Assembly (NCBI GenBank): GCA_019426215.1
Contig: CM033394.1
Coordinates: 37,260,423 to 37,324,422, forward strand
Direction: 5' to 3'
Origin: Buddleja alternifolia
Taxonomy: Eukaryota > Streptophyta > Magnoliopsida > Lamiales > Scrophulariaceae
Length of the DNA: 64,000 nt
This document shows, piece after piece, positions 24,109-35,037 of the stretch. The first letter of the stretch is position 1; each line of letters begins with the position of its first letter. The notes below the pieces were generated by a model. It saw only the letters and a list, made by a program, of their open reading frames with translations, did no database searches and was not told the origin of the DNA. A program made the translations under genes and the position numbers.

Positions 24109-24348
24109 TCAAACGGAAATCGGCCTTTCGGCTAAACCTAGCGGTGATCTTGATCGTTGGTGGTGGCGCATGATCTCGCGCAAGGCGGGCCTCGTCTCCG
24201 GCTGTTGCAACGCCGGCCGGTTGATCTTCTCCATCTCTTGCTTTATTTTTCGAACTTGGCTATGAATTCCAACCCCTTTGTATCCATCTTCAACATCGTT
24301 ATTGTTATTGTTGTTGTTGATATTCGTTTTCTGATCTACGTTAGGCAT
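24109..24348 (-). CDS. Small uncharacterised plant protein (79 aa)
   Basis: Single exon. The first true ATG is at 24346-24348; the frame is open slightly further, but only through a GTG. The protein begins MPNVDQKTN, has a run of seven Asn, then GVGIHSQVRKIKQEMEKI (a short amphipathic, coiled-coil-like helix), a Pro/Arg stretch and ends SRSPLGLAERPISV. I think small plant proteins with the RSRSPLGLAERPIS ending exist, but I cannot name the family or a function. Support for a real gene: a TATA box 107 bp upstream, a leader without other ATGs, and GC-rich codon use compared with the AT-rich flanks. No signal peptide or membrane segment. Confidence 0.65.
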   Translation of the reverse strand: MPNVDQKTNINNNNNNNDVEDGYKGVGIHSQVRKIKQEMEKINRPALQQPETRPALREIMRHHQRSRSPLGLAERPISV

Positions 24349-24352
24349 GATT

Positions 24353-24444
24353 TTGGAAAAATCAATCACACCTTATGAGCCTAACAACTAATAAGAAGTT
24401 GGAAAAATCAATCACACCTTATGAACCTAAGAACTAATAAGAAG
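24353..24444. repeat. 46-bp tandem duplication in the leader of the 79-aa gene
   Basis: Two direct copies, 24353-24398 and 24399-24444, beginning TTGGAAAAATCAATCACACC and differing at two or three positions. They lie between the TATA box and the ATG, so most of both copies should be transcribed as 5' leader. Confidence 0.88.
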
Positions 24445-24454
24445 TTCTAAGAGT

Positions 24455-24465
24455 CTATTTATATA
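24455..24465 (-). promoter_or_regulatory. TATA box of the 79-aa gene
   Basis: Minus strand reads TATATAAATAG, a close match to the plant TATA consensus, about 107 bp before the ATG at 24348. Transcription should start near 24425-24432. Confidence 0.6.
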
Positions 24466-24480
24466 TGTGAAACGATGGAA

Positions 24481-25327
24481 TTAATAAACAAAAAGTGCTC
24501 ATGAATTCTTCATGAATTGGTAAGGTTTGGTAGCAATAACTACTACTACACAAAGGGTAGATACTAAGTTATGCCGTATCATCATACGTGATGATTTTAT
24601 ACTATCTTGTGAGATTTTATTTCCCATAAATACCCTTTTACTTGATCAAAATTACTTAATTGTCCTTTTAGAATTATCAATTGGTGAACAAGATATTTGT
24701 GATTGTCGATTTGGACCAAGATCTTCGTGATTATCCTTTGACCCCAAGGATGAGACACGTGTCGGAATTAGATGACGAAGAATCTGAGGAAGAATAGATA
24801 AATTTGATTTTATTAGACACAATAGATAAATTCGATTTTGCGTAGGTTTTGAGAGGGTCAAAAGAATGTGTGAAATGTAGAAAGTAGATAGGGGGGCGGC
24901 CAAGTGTTTTCTACTTTGGAGGATTCTTTTATTTGACTGATCCCATCTAGTTAGCTTCCTAGCAATGGGAGAATAAAAAATAATAACGAATTTGTCGACA
25001 ACTCGATATGCATGGAAATTAATCTTTTTTTAGAAAGAATTATTCTTGAGTAAAATTGACCGGTATAGATCTTTATAACGTTTGGACTAGTTTTAATACT
25101 TTTAAGATTCATTCGTAAACCTTTGTTCAGTATGATCTAATGTCAAAAATGCTCATTTCCATTGGAATTTGCATTCCGTAGTATGACTTTTTCGTTCATT
25201 TCCTTCCAATCCAATAGAATCAACTTATAATTTTGGAAACAAAACTATCATCCTTAACCTAATAAAATGGTTTTGAAAAATCAATATGAAAAGTATTTTT
25301 TGTGTCTATATATGATATACAAAAATA
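24481..25327. other. Intergenic, no gene seen
   Basis: AT-rich DNA upstream of the small gene. Frames present are short and carry no recognisable motif. Confidence 0.5.
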
Positions 25328-25862
25328 TGATATAAAGCCCAATAAGGGCTAAATAAGGAACTTGGGCCCGATAGAGGTCCAAAAACCAAATTCACTAGAC
25401 TAGGTCCGGGCTAAATAACAGTATCGGGTCGGGTCGTTCGTTGACCCAACCCCAGAAAGACGAGTTATCCACTGTCCATTGGTGCCACCTGTTGGCATCC
25501 TATAGATGCCCAACAACCATTGGTACAGGGTGGATACTATAAATACCCCCTCAAAACATTTATTAAGGGTGGTAATCTCTAAAATATTCTCTCAAGAATT
25601 AGCCTCGTAATTCCTTAACTAACGAGTCTAAAGACGGAGAAGTACGATCCTATATACTTACAAATATGGAAACTAGAATCGTTCACCGAGTACGATCATG
25701 TATACGATATTTGATATAGAACTACGTTGGCTTGATCCTAATTAGGTATGTAGATAGCTTAATTATTATTGAGTGCATTCATAAATATTCATCATCATAC
25801 TCGTAGATTGATTCGGGTCTTTCCAGACTGAGAAATCCTAATCCCCGAATTGGGTTAGATCA
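25328..25862 (+). mobile_element. Possible solo Gypsy LTR (about 535 bp)
   Basis: Begins TGATATAAAGCCC and ends TTAGATCA. The inside resembles a Gypsy LTR: a TATA-type promoter CTATAAATACCCCC at about 25538, then an A-rich R region, then CTACGTTGGCTTGATCCTAA. That recalls the U5 part of the Gypsy LTR at 56363-56841 (CTTGATCCCATATTCATTGG). Flanks AAATA and ATATA agree at 4 of 5 bases. No primer-binding site or coding follows. Borders are tentative. Confidence 0.45.
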
Positions 25863-26384
25863 ATATATAATGATTAATAATTCCAAATTATTTGACAATG
25901 CAAAACAGGGGAAAGTTTAAGAAAATTAGGGGAATATTATCAAATGCATAGGAAGAACATAAAAAGTATATCCACTAGTATTTTTTTAGCCCAGTAAATA
26001 GCAGTTTCATTATTAAGAGCTATTTTAAAATCAATAAATCTAATTAAAATGTGAGCAAAATAGGGAGACATTTTGTTTTTTTTAAGGGAATACTAAAATG
26101 CATTGAGAAAAATGGGGAATAATATTTTGTGTCCGACAAATCCTTTTTTCATCTTAAACTACTTCATCAATAATAAAGAAATGGACATTGCCGAGTATAA
26201 TCAATAATATTTTCAAATTTCTCAACCACTATTTACGAGCTCTATTTCTTTGTTTCTCATTTTCTCTTCTTGTCTTGATCATGTTTTGTAGTTTTTTTTT
26301 CAGATCAAAAGTCTGAAATATCTGGTTTTTTTCTATAATAAAAGAACTACATTATAATACAAAGTCGATAATAAACAAAATATA

Positions 26385-26690
26385 ATTTTTGAGGACAAGG
26401 GTATTCCAGAAATTTCTGCCGAACAATAATATGTGGAGAAAGAGGAAGGTGACAGAATTAGGAATACAACATCATAGTTTGTACACGTGGACAGAGACCA
26501 AAACTCTAGAAAGGTGGTTAAGTTTGTTGGTGGTGGGCTGCCTGCAAGTCTGCAAGCTTTACACATGGCACAATATGTTTGGTGTCAAACTAATGGTGCT
26601 GTGCCAATGTTGGTATCATGTAAAGTTGGAGATTCTCCATATGAGTGTACGCGATTGGATTTGGGCAGTTTCAACGCAATACTGGTGAGT
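26385..26690 (+). pseudogene. Unrecognised exon-like relic
   Basis: One frame reads EDKGIPEISAEQ near 26391, then two stops, then from about 26480 VDRDQNSRKVVKFVGGGLPA, SLQALHMAQYVWCQ and CKVGDSPYECTRLDLGSFNA, ending at ACTG followed by GTGAGT, a good 5' splice site near 26684. Its composition is protein-like (Cys, Trp, Gly), unlike the random frames around it. I do not recognise the family. With stops upstream and no following exon before the transposon nest at 26745, it is best read as a broken or captured gene piece. Confidence 0.4.
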
Positions 26691-27582
26691 CGACAAAATA
26701 TTAAATTGAAATTGGATTATTTTTTTTCTAATTCAAAGGCTTCTGATTGGTCGGGTCCAAGTTATTAGACGAGCGAATTAGCGAATTAGCGAATTATCGA
26801 ATTGTAATTATGACTTTTACAACTTATTCGTAGTTGCAATTAATAAGTAAGAAAGTAATAATGTATTTATTGTTTCAAATTTAAATTATAAAAAGTGGAG
26901 TTTGTGAGAGAGTAAAAAGCAAGTGGGTGATACTAATATTAGATTATAGAAAATTCCATAGAAAATCTTTATTGATAAATAACGTATATATAGATACCAT
27001 AGATAAAAAACCTTAAGCTATAAATAAGGTAAAGAAATAAATATGAAAAAAATACAAAGATATCCTAAATCTATACAAATATATTTAATATATTTAACAC
27101 TTCTCCGCAGTCGAAACGGGAGTTTCTAGAACGCTGAGACTGGATCAAAAAAAACAAGAAGAGCGGAGACGAAAGTCTGGGCATAGAGACGCTTCTCATG
27201 ATGGAGCAGTTTTGCCCGAAAATCAACACTAAAAGATATGGGGGTTGTTTGGAAAATAAGATGGAAAAAGAGGAGGTTTAAGAAAAGAAAGATTAATGTG
27301 AGTATTTATTTGGAAAATTTGTATTTAGAAAGGAGGGGAGTAGAAACGTGAAAGGGGCTCCGCCCCAAATTACTTGCGCCGTCAAGAGGAGATGCGCTGT
27401 CATTAATGGTGGCTAAGACGGCGGTGGCGGCTTGAGAGGAGGTAGTCGAGAGGGGTAACGAAGGTGAGATAAGAGATGAAGAAAGAAGTTGTAGCGGTTG
27501 TTTGTGAGAGGAGAATGGAAAAACTGCTGTTGAGATATGTGGAGAAGAAAAAGAGGAATGGTTATGTGGAGAAGAAAAAGAG

Positions 27583-29030
27583 TGTTGGTCCCAAGTGGCA
27601 TGCGAAAGGATCTAGAATGGTGGGTTGAATAGACCCTGAAGTCTTTTCGACTTCAAAAATTCGTATCACTTTTAAAGATTTGAACGCTTATAAAGCTGAG
27701 CGCTTAGGTTGGGCGCTACAGAGAAGATAACTTAGACTTAGTGATTTTAGCAATTTACCAAAGTAGGGTAAAGCTTAGATCGCTTAATCAGGGTTAGCAC
27801 AGCGGAAATGATTTTAAAGCTTTAGCATTCGTTTTGGTTAAATAGTCGTTTAATCCTTTTACTTGTCTTTTCCAGAATAGATGATAAAATATGAATGTAG
27901 ACAGCAAATCAGTAAATAAATAAGACACGAGAATTGTAAGGTTCACTGGGTTTGTGTAATCCCAGCTACGTCCTTTTACTCCTTTCCACACAGGAGGAAT
28001 TCACTAAAATGAATCACGAAGTTTCACACAGACAACTTCAACACAATAGCAAATTGAAGAAAGCTTGATCTCGAGTTCCCTGATCACACAGATTTCAACT
28101 CGGCTAAGCTCTGCTTCTGACAATGCTTCTCTTACTCAGAAATAATGATCTGTCTTCAACAACTTCGTGACACAGATGGAAGAGGCTGATGAGTTTTTAT
28201 CACGGTTTTGTTTGATTTGAAAAGTTCAAACACTTTGGTAATATCTCTTTGAAAGGTTATGTTATTCTGTGAAGAGGTAAGAGATATTGATTTGGCTGTA
28301 GAGATGTTTAAGCTCAACGAAAATTTGGTTATGGAGGATTTGAGCTTTAGAAATTGGATATAGATTTCAACAGCGTAAGTGAATAATTCTCGGAATTTAG
28401 GTTTGAGCTGTGAGTATCTATTTATAGACTTTTCTCGAGATTTGTCCGTTGGACATAAGCAGGGGCATGAGAAGCACGAGGCGCGTGACTTAGTCTTTTT
28501 TTGATATCTCTGAAAAATTCTGCTGCACAGAGTGGGTAGCAGACCTACTTTGAGTTGACAGCCAATGGGGAAGGCACATCCGTACCGTCAATAATCCTTA
28601 TCACATTTAATGCTCTTATCAAGCATTTAATGCATTTGAATTTATTTCCCGTTGGAAATAAATATCCGTTGATTGCATTTAATAACATATTGACTTCGGA
28701 TTAAATTTAGGTGACGACAAGCGCTTAATTATGAAAGTCATTCTGAATTGATTCATCTTGATACTAGCTTAATGAATCTCTTATCTTCAAAGTCTTTAGA
28801 CACTGATCTTCGATTTCACCTTGATAGACTCACCTAGAATTCTATCTTAGCTCAAGCGCTAGATACTAGTCTAAAGCTATAAAGATAAAATGCCTTAATT
28901 AAAAATTTACAACTTGATAACTTCAAACGCTTATACATGTTCTAACAAAATATAAACTTACATATCTTTGGGGTCTAACATGAAACCTATCTTGTCATCA
29001 TCAAAACATCTAACATGAAATTTCCTAACA
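27583..29030 (-). repeat. 3' LTR of the SIRE-like Copia
   Basis: Direct repeat of 37218-38673. Contains CGCTT pentamers at 27685, 27701, 27781 and others. The promoter TATA candidate is CTATTTATAGACTTTTCTCG near 28420, reading TATAAATAG on the sense strand. Confidence 0.93.
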
Positions 29031-29044
29031 ATTTCCCCATTTTT

Positions 29045-29284
29045 GATGATGTCAAGACCTTAACTCTTATAACTCTTTTATAGATTAAGAGTTCAAAGAA
29101 AAGTCACAAGAGATCATAAGTTAGCGTTTGGATAGTTAATTAAGTTAGCTATAGTTAGATTAGCCTCAACAAGTCGTTTCAGCAATAACACATTCATTCA
29201 ATTATCATAAAAGTAAGCGTACATGTATTATGCTAAAACAAATAAGGAAAGCAAAAACAGAAATATAATTAGCAATGTAATCGA
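29045..29284. other. Non-coding between extra ORF and 3' LTR
   Basis: AT-rich untranslated tail of the SIRE-like element on the sense strand, with no frame. Confidence 0.5.
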
Positions 29285-30862
29285 TCATCTTTTCTGTCGC
29301 TTCCTGTTCTCTTCTTGAAAAATTTCAGTTGCCAAGTCCAGGAGAAGTCTATCAACATCTATCATGGTTGTATGCTGAACTTTATTGTAGTCATGTCTTC
29401 GTTCTCTAGCGCTTTCGTTCAACTCCATCAACCTTTCCACCCAATCCCTCGGAGGGATTCCAAGTTCACGAATTAACTCATGGTAAATGTCTTGTCTTCT
29501 ATCCTTGGTGGATTTCCAGTTGATAGGTCTTCTAAGCGGTCCGGCATATGGGTAAAAACCCATACTCTCTAAGAACTCAACGTCCAAGTCCGGAGCAAGT
29601 GCCTGCCTTGATAATATCTAGGCTTTCGCTTCTTAGTAAGCATTTTCTTTATGCTCACTATCTCCTCGAACATAGATTGCCAGTGTTTGTTATCTGTTTT
29701 AGAGATGGACGCTTTGGACTGCGACTTTTCTTTCTTTTCCCCCTTCTTGACATCAGCATCAAGAGGTTGAGGTTGTAACGAGCGAAGCTCAGATACTTCT
29801 CTACGCAAGAGCTTAACCTCATCGATTAGAAGAGCGACTTGAGCAGCAATAGCGGCTGCAGTTGCATTTTCGGCAAGCGACTGAGCGATATTGGATGAAA
29901 GGTCGGTGACAAGCGATGCGACACTATTCATGATAATAATGGTAAGCTTGTTTGGATTGTGCATGTCAGCAGCGAGAAGTTTTTCAACTTGATACAACGT
30001 TGATTTCCCTTGTTTTTCTATACGGGAGCAAGAACCTTGGATATGAGCAAGAGAATTTTTAACCGCTGTCCGAAAATCTTGAGCGTCCGGATCATCATCA
30101 CTTTCAGAGTCCCTGGAGGAATGCACCTGAGTGGGCAAAGGTTGTTTGGAAGCAATCGCTTTGCCACGCGCTGGATCTCTTTCTAGTGGTTCCTCCGAAT
30201 CAACAGTTGGTGTCTTTGCCGAAGCGCTTGAAATATCTGCAGGAATGAGAGTGTTGATAGGGGCTTCTTCCCCGAAGATTGTCTCCACGTCCTCCTCAGA
30301 AGACGCTTCGCGGACAATAGGAACAAGAGTATCCTCATACTCAAAGGCAAAGTTTGCAAGACGTGGCGTTGAAGAAAAAAGCTGACGAAATTGCGAGAGC
30401 CACTGCAACGATGGAAATAGAGATGATTCTGAAGTGATTTCTGCAGGAATCATTCCCGTCATTGGCATAACATCCATCCAAGAGATATTTTCTGAAGTAG
30501 AGGGCTAGAGTAATTCTTGCACCAAAATAGAAAGAGGGCTTTCTCTGGCAGCTACCCACATAGGACCAATAGCGTCGATAGGATGAACTGGAGTTAATCT
30601 GGAGCTTGACCCTGGAATAAAGAATAGAGAGTCATCGGTTTTCTCCTTGCTGAAGAACAACAACCTATCTGCGGGCAAGTCTGGAAGGCTAGAAATGTAG
30701 TGCTTGTAGTAGTCCTCCTAAGTAGGGCAAAACAGCTTGAGTAAGCGCTGGGTTACAATGACCTTCGAGCAAGTCAATTACCCTCTGATAATGAGCGCTT
30801 AACTCCTAGGGATTTGATGAAGAAGACGTAGCAACAGTTTTTGAAGATTTCTTGGGGTCCAT
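29285..30862 (-). pseudogene. Extra 3' ORF of the SIRE-like Copia (env-like position)
   Basis: Starts at ATG 30862 (MDPKKSSKTVATSSSSNP), then soon meets a TAG and a frameshift. A second frame carries LPDLPADRLLFFSKEKTDDS, and the long frame 30477-29569 follows (302 codons), then another shift into 29587-29285. Visible content: an acidic Ser-rich middle with DSESDDDPDAQDF, an Ala-rich helix with AAQVALLIDEVKLLRREVSE that looks like a coiled coil, a Lys-rich stretch, and a C-terminal part with GLESMGF-like and PPRDWVERLMELNES words. No signal peptide or membrane segment is evident, so a true envelope protein is doubtful. It is placed between pol and the 3' LTR. Function unknown. Confidence 0.7.
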
Positions 30863-31671
30863 TTTAGAGAGGTTTGAAGAGATTGGAAGCAGTTAACTTT
30901 GAGAAAAAGAGAGAATTTTGCAGATAGTTTTTTAGAAGATATGAGTGATAAAAGAAAATACTTCTGCAATTTCTTGAATTTATAGATGAGAGAGAAGTAA
31001 CTGCTTATTTAATATTTGGACGTATTTTAAGTAATATTAAATTTGTGTTGTAGATCCCAATAAAATATGTGTGAAAAATTTGGAAACTACATTGGATAAA
31101 TACAAAATAAGGTTTGACGTTCGCGGTTAATTTTGCAGTTACCTTTTTTAATTTCAAAAGGTTTGAAATATTCAGTGTGGGGAGCACGCGCCTAAAAACC
31201 ACTATAGTGTAGGTAGACACGTTCTTTTACTGAACCGTCATTTTAAAATTAATGATTACCCTTGGGTTTGATGTGATAGAAGTGTGTGAATAGAGTCCAA
31301 AATAGAATTTTGAGTCTATCCACTACTTCAAGAAGAGTGTGAAATTTATGCATGAATTTTATAAACAATTTTATATTAAGTGTTGAATGGAATGTGTTCA
31401 ACGCTTAACACATACCACTTGTAAGATTTATGTTGACGCATGAGATCAAAATCTTTTTATAATTGAGCGTCCAACACGTTATGCATAATTCTGAGCGTTG
31501 ATAATCTATGCATATGCAAAATTTTGATAATTGACGCTTACAGATATGTTCCAAGTACAATTTTAAGGTTCTCCCTAAAATTGATAACTTGCAACATCTT
31601 TAAAACAAATTTGGACATAAATAAGGTGGATTCCCCCTAAATTATGTCTAATAAAATATGATGCATGATGA
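30863..31671. other. Non-coding spacer between pol and the extra ORF
   Basis: About 800 bp without a coding frame. It carries several AGCG/CGCT words. In env-carrying retroelements such a spacer can hold a splice acceptor for the 3' ORF; none can be assigned here. Confidence 0.5.
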
Positions 31672-34600
31672 TTAAGCATTTAAATCGATCATACCTAGTT
31701 CACTTCTCAAAGTGAGAAAGCGTTGTTCATTGAGCGCTTTGGTGAAGATATCTGTCAATTGTTTGTCAGTTCCAATAAAGTGCATGGAGATATCTTTCTT
31801 TTGAACATGGTCACGAAGAAAATGGTATCTAATGTCAATATGTTTGGTTCTGGAATGAAGAACAGGGTTTTGAGTCATGGCTAGAGCACTTTGGTTATTA
31901 CAATGAATGGGGGTTGGACCTAGGATTATACCATAATCTCTAAGTTGTTGCCTCACCCATAACACTTGTGCACAACAACTTCCTGCAGCTACATACTCGG
32001 CTTCAGTTGTAGAGGTAGCTATGGATTGTTGTTTCTTACTATGCCATGAAACTAACCTATCACCTAGAAATTGACATGTACCACTAGTACTCTTACGATC
32101 TATTTTGCAACCTGTAAAATCTGCATCTGAGTAACCAATTAGTTCAAAAGAAGAGTCCCTTGGATACCATAAGCCCACATTTTGTGCGCCTTTTAGGTAT
32201 TTAAGGATCTTCTTGGCAGCAATTAAGTGTGACTCTTTAGGATCAGCTTGAAATCGTGCACACATGCATATCGAAAACATAATGTCAGGTCTACTAGTAG
32301 TAAGATAAAGAAGTGATCCAATGATACCTCTATAATTAGTGATATCAACCTTCTTCCCACTTTCATCTTTATCTAGCTTAAGCGTTTGACTCATTAGAAT
32401 TTTTGAAGATGATGCATTTTCCATACCAAATATGCCATTAGGGGGTTGTTTAACTTGTAATCCTAAGAAGAAAGTCAATTCACCCATCATGCTCATTTCA
32501 AATTGTTCTTGCATCATTTTTGAAAATTTTTGACACAGACGCTTGTTAGTAGAACTAAATATAATATCATCAACATAAATTTGGACTAAGAGAATATCTT
32601 CGTCATTGGTAATTTTAAATAACGTTGTATTAACACTGCCTTTTGAAAAGCCTTTACCAATAAGAAAAATAGAGACAGTGTCATACCAAGCTCGGGGTGC
32701 TTGCATAAGCCCATAAAGTGCTTTGTCTAGCTTGTAAACCATACCCTTACCATGGTTGTTGATGAATCCTGGTGATTGCTCCACATATACCTCTTCTTGG
32801 AGTTTACCATTCAGGAAGGCACTCTTCACGTCCATCTGATATACTGTAAACTTGTTGAAAGCTGCATACGCTAGAAATATGCGAATTGCTTCAAGACGGG
32901 CGACAGGAGCATATGTCTCATCAAAGTCAATACCCTCTTCTTGGAAATATCCTTGAGCTATAAGTCTGGCCTTGTTCCTTATCACAATGTCATTCTCATC
33001 CATCTTATTTCTATAAACTCATCTAGTTCCAATAACTCCTTAGTGAGTTGGCCTTGGTACTAGCGTCCAAACCTTACTACGCTCAAACTGATTAAGCTCT
33101 TCTTGCATGGCTTCAATCCAACTTGGGTCGCTTAGCGCTTCATCCACTTTCTTAGGTTCCATTTGAGATAGAAAGCTTGCAAACATAGCCTCATTGAATG
33201 TAGCGGCTCTAGTCCTAATAGGCGCTTCAATATCTCCAATAATCTGCTCAGCTAGATGATCATGTAGCCATAGTCTATCTGGTTGGAAAGGGTTAAGAGG
33301 TTGAACAGGCGCTTGACGATCAAACGCTTGACTACCCTCTTGCGTAGGCGCTTCAAGTTCACAGATCCTTGTTTGCTCTTGATGATCACTCTCTTCATGA
33401 TCATTAGCAGATCTTGCATTGTTATCGGAAATGTCCTCACGAGTAATCTTAGGAGGTGGCACTGAGATCTCATCATCATTTTCACTATCATCATCAATGG
33501 TAATCTTAGACGCTTGATGACATAGATCTTCAACTCCTACATCATTCACATTAACCTTACTCAGTTCTTGGTTAGCATCATCAAAAACAACATGAATAGA
33601 TTTCTCAACCTTTGATTTGATCTTGTTTAGGGTGCAAAAATTCTTTTCATTCTTGGCATAGCTTAGAAAGATTCCCTCATCCGCTTTAGGATCAAATGTT
33701 TTTAGGCTTTCAGATCCATTATTATGGATAAAACACTTAGAACCAAAGACGTGAAAATATGAAACATTTGGTTTACGTCCCTTCCACAGTTCATAGGGAA
33801 TTTTCCCATGCTGTTTGTTGATCATGCAACGGTTTTGAGTGTAACAAGCAGTGTTGATCGCTTAAGCCCAAAACCTAGGAGCAAGCTTGGACTCTGCTAA
33901 CATCGTCCTAACGGCTTCCTTGAGCGTTCTGTTCCGGCGCTCAGCATCACCATTCTGTTGGGGAGTTCTGGGAGCTGAATACTCATGATGTATTCCATTC
34001 TCTGCATAAGACTTCTCAACAACCTTGTTAGTAAACTCAATACCGTGATCGCTTCTTATTCTTGCAACCTTAAGATTTTTCAATGTTTGAAGTTGCCGAA
34101 TAAGCGTTGTTAACTTGTCACATGTTTCATCTTTGGATGAAAGAAACTCCACCCACGTAAATCGAGAAAAATCATCTACTATCACCAACGTATACTTTTT
34201 ACCGCTCACACTAATCGTTTGAACATGTCCAAACAGATCCATGTGAAGTAGTTCAAGTATTCTAGTGGTAGATAGATGAGGTTTTCTCTTGAAAGATGTT
34301 TAACCTGTTTTCCCATTTGACAAGCGTCACAAAGGCGATCCTTGTGAAATGGTCCTTTTGGTAATCCCTCTACAAGATTTTGATTTATAAGCTGAGAGAT
34401 TGTCTTAAAATTAAGGTGATTCATTTTTCTATGCCATAACCAACCCGTTTTAGATTCATTTTTAGCAATAAAACATGTTGGGTTGTTGTCAGTTGTTGAA
34501 CCCCAATCAACCAAATATACGTTGTTAGTTCTTTTACCTTTCAATTTAGTAGACTTAGTCTTAGCGTCATTTATTTAGCAACAGTCGCTTGAGAATATGA

Positions 34601-34895
34601 CTTCAAAGCCTTTATCACAGAATTGACTTATGCTTAATAAATTGTGCTTCAGACCCTCAACATAATAAACATCACTTATCATAATGTCCCCCCTATGCAC
34701 AGTACCTATACCTTTGGTTTTACCTTTGGAGTTGTCACCAAATACAACCTGAGGACCATTGGCAGCTCGATAGTTGATCAATAGATCCTTGGAACCATTC
34801 ACGTGCCTTGACGATCCACTATCGAAGTACCAAACAGATGTATCGGCTCTAGCTCTAGGTACCTGCAATCAAAAGGGAAGTTCTATTTCTGTTTA
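31672..34895 (-). pseudogene. pol of the SIRE-like Copia (protease, integrase, RT, RNase H)
   Basis: Read downward from about 34870. Protease: WYFDSGSSRHVNG, with the DSG active site. Zinc-binding pre-integrase: WHRKMNHLNFKTISQL and LCDACQMGK. Integrase: MDLFGHVQT, VDDFSRFTWVEF, RIRSDHGIEF and PQQNGDAERRNRTL (the D, D, E set). [22 protein letters not shown] and the catalytic [10 protein letters not shown]. RNase [19 protein letters not shown] and [16 protein letters not shown], ending at LGMIDLNA with TAA at 31672. Breaks: stops near 34575 and at 33862, a frameshift near 34206-34242, and stops between 33003 and 33040 (one at a position where relatives have Trp). So it cannot be translated whole. 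Confidence 0.93.
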
Positions 34896-35037
34896 GGTAC
34901 CCATTGTTGCTTGGGTCATTTAACATTAGTAGCATCGTTAGTTTGAATTAGAATTTTAGGAACCCATATTTGCCTAGTCTTCATTGTAGGAATACTGGCC
35001 TTCCTGGGTTTCACATTGTGTTGTGTGTGCTTTTTGT

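Noticed and set aside
33252..33533. Antisense and alternate frames within gag and pol of the SIRE-like element
   Set aside because: Shadows of the real gag and pol frames.
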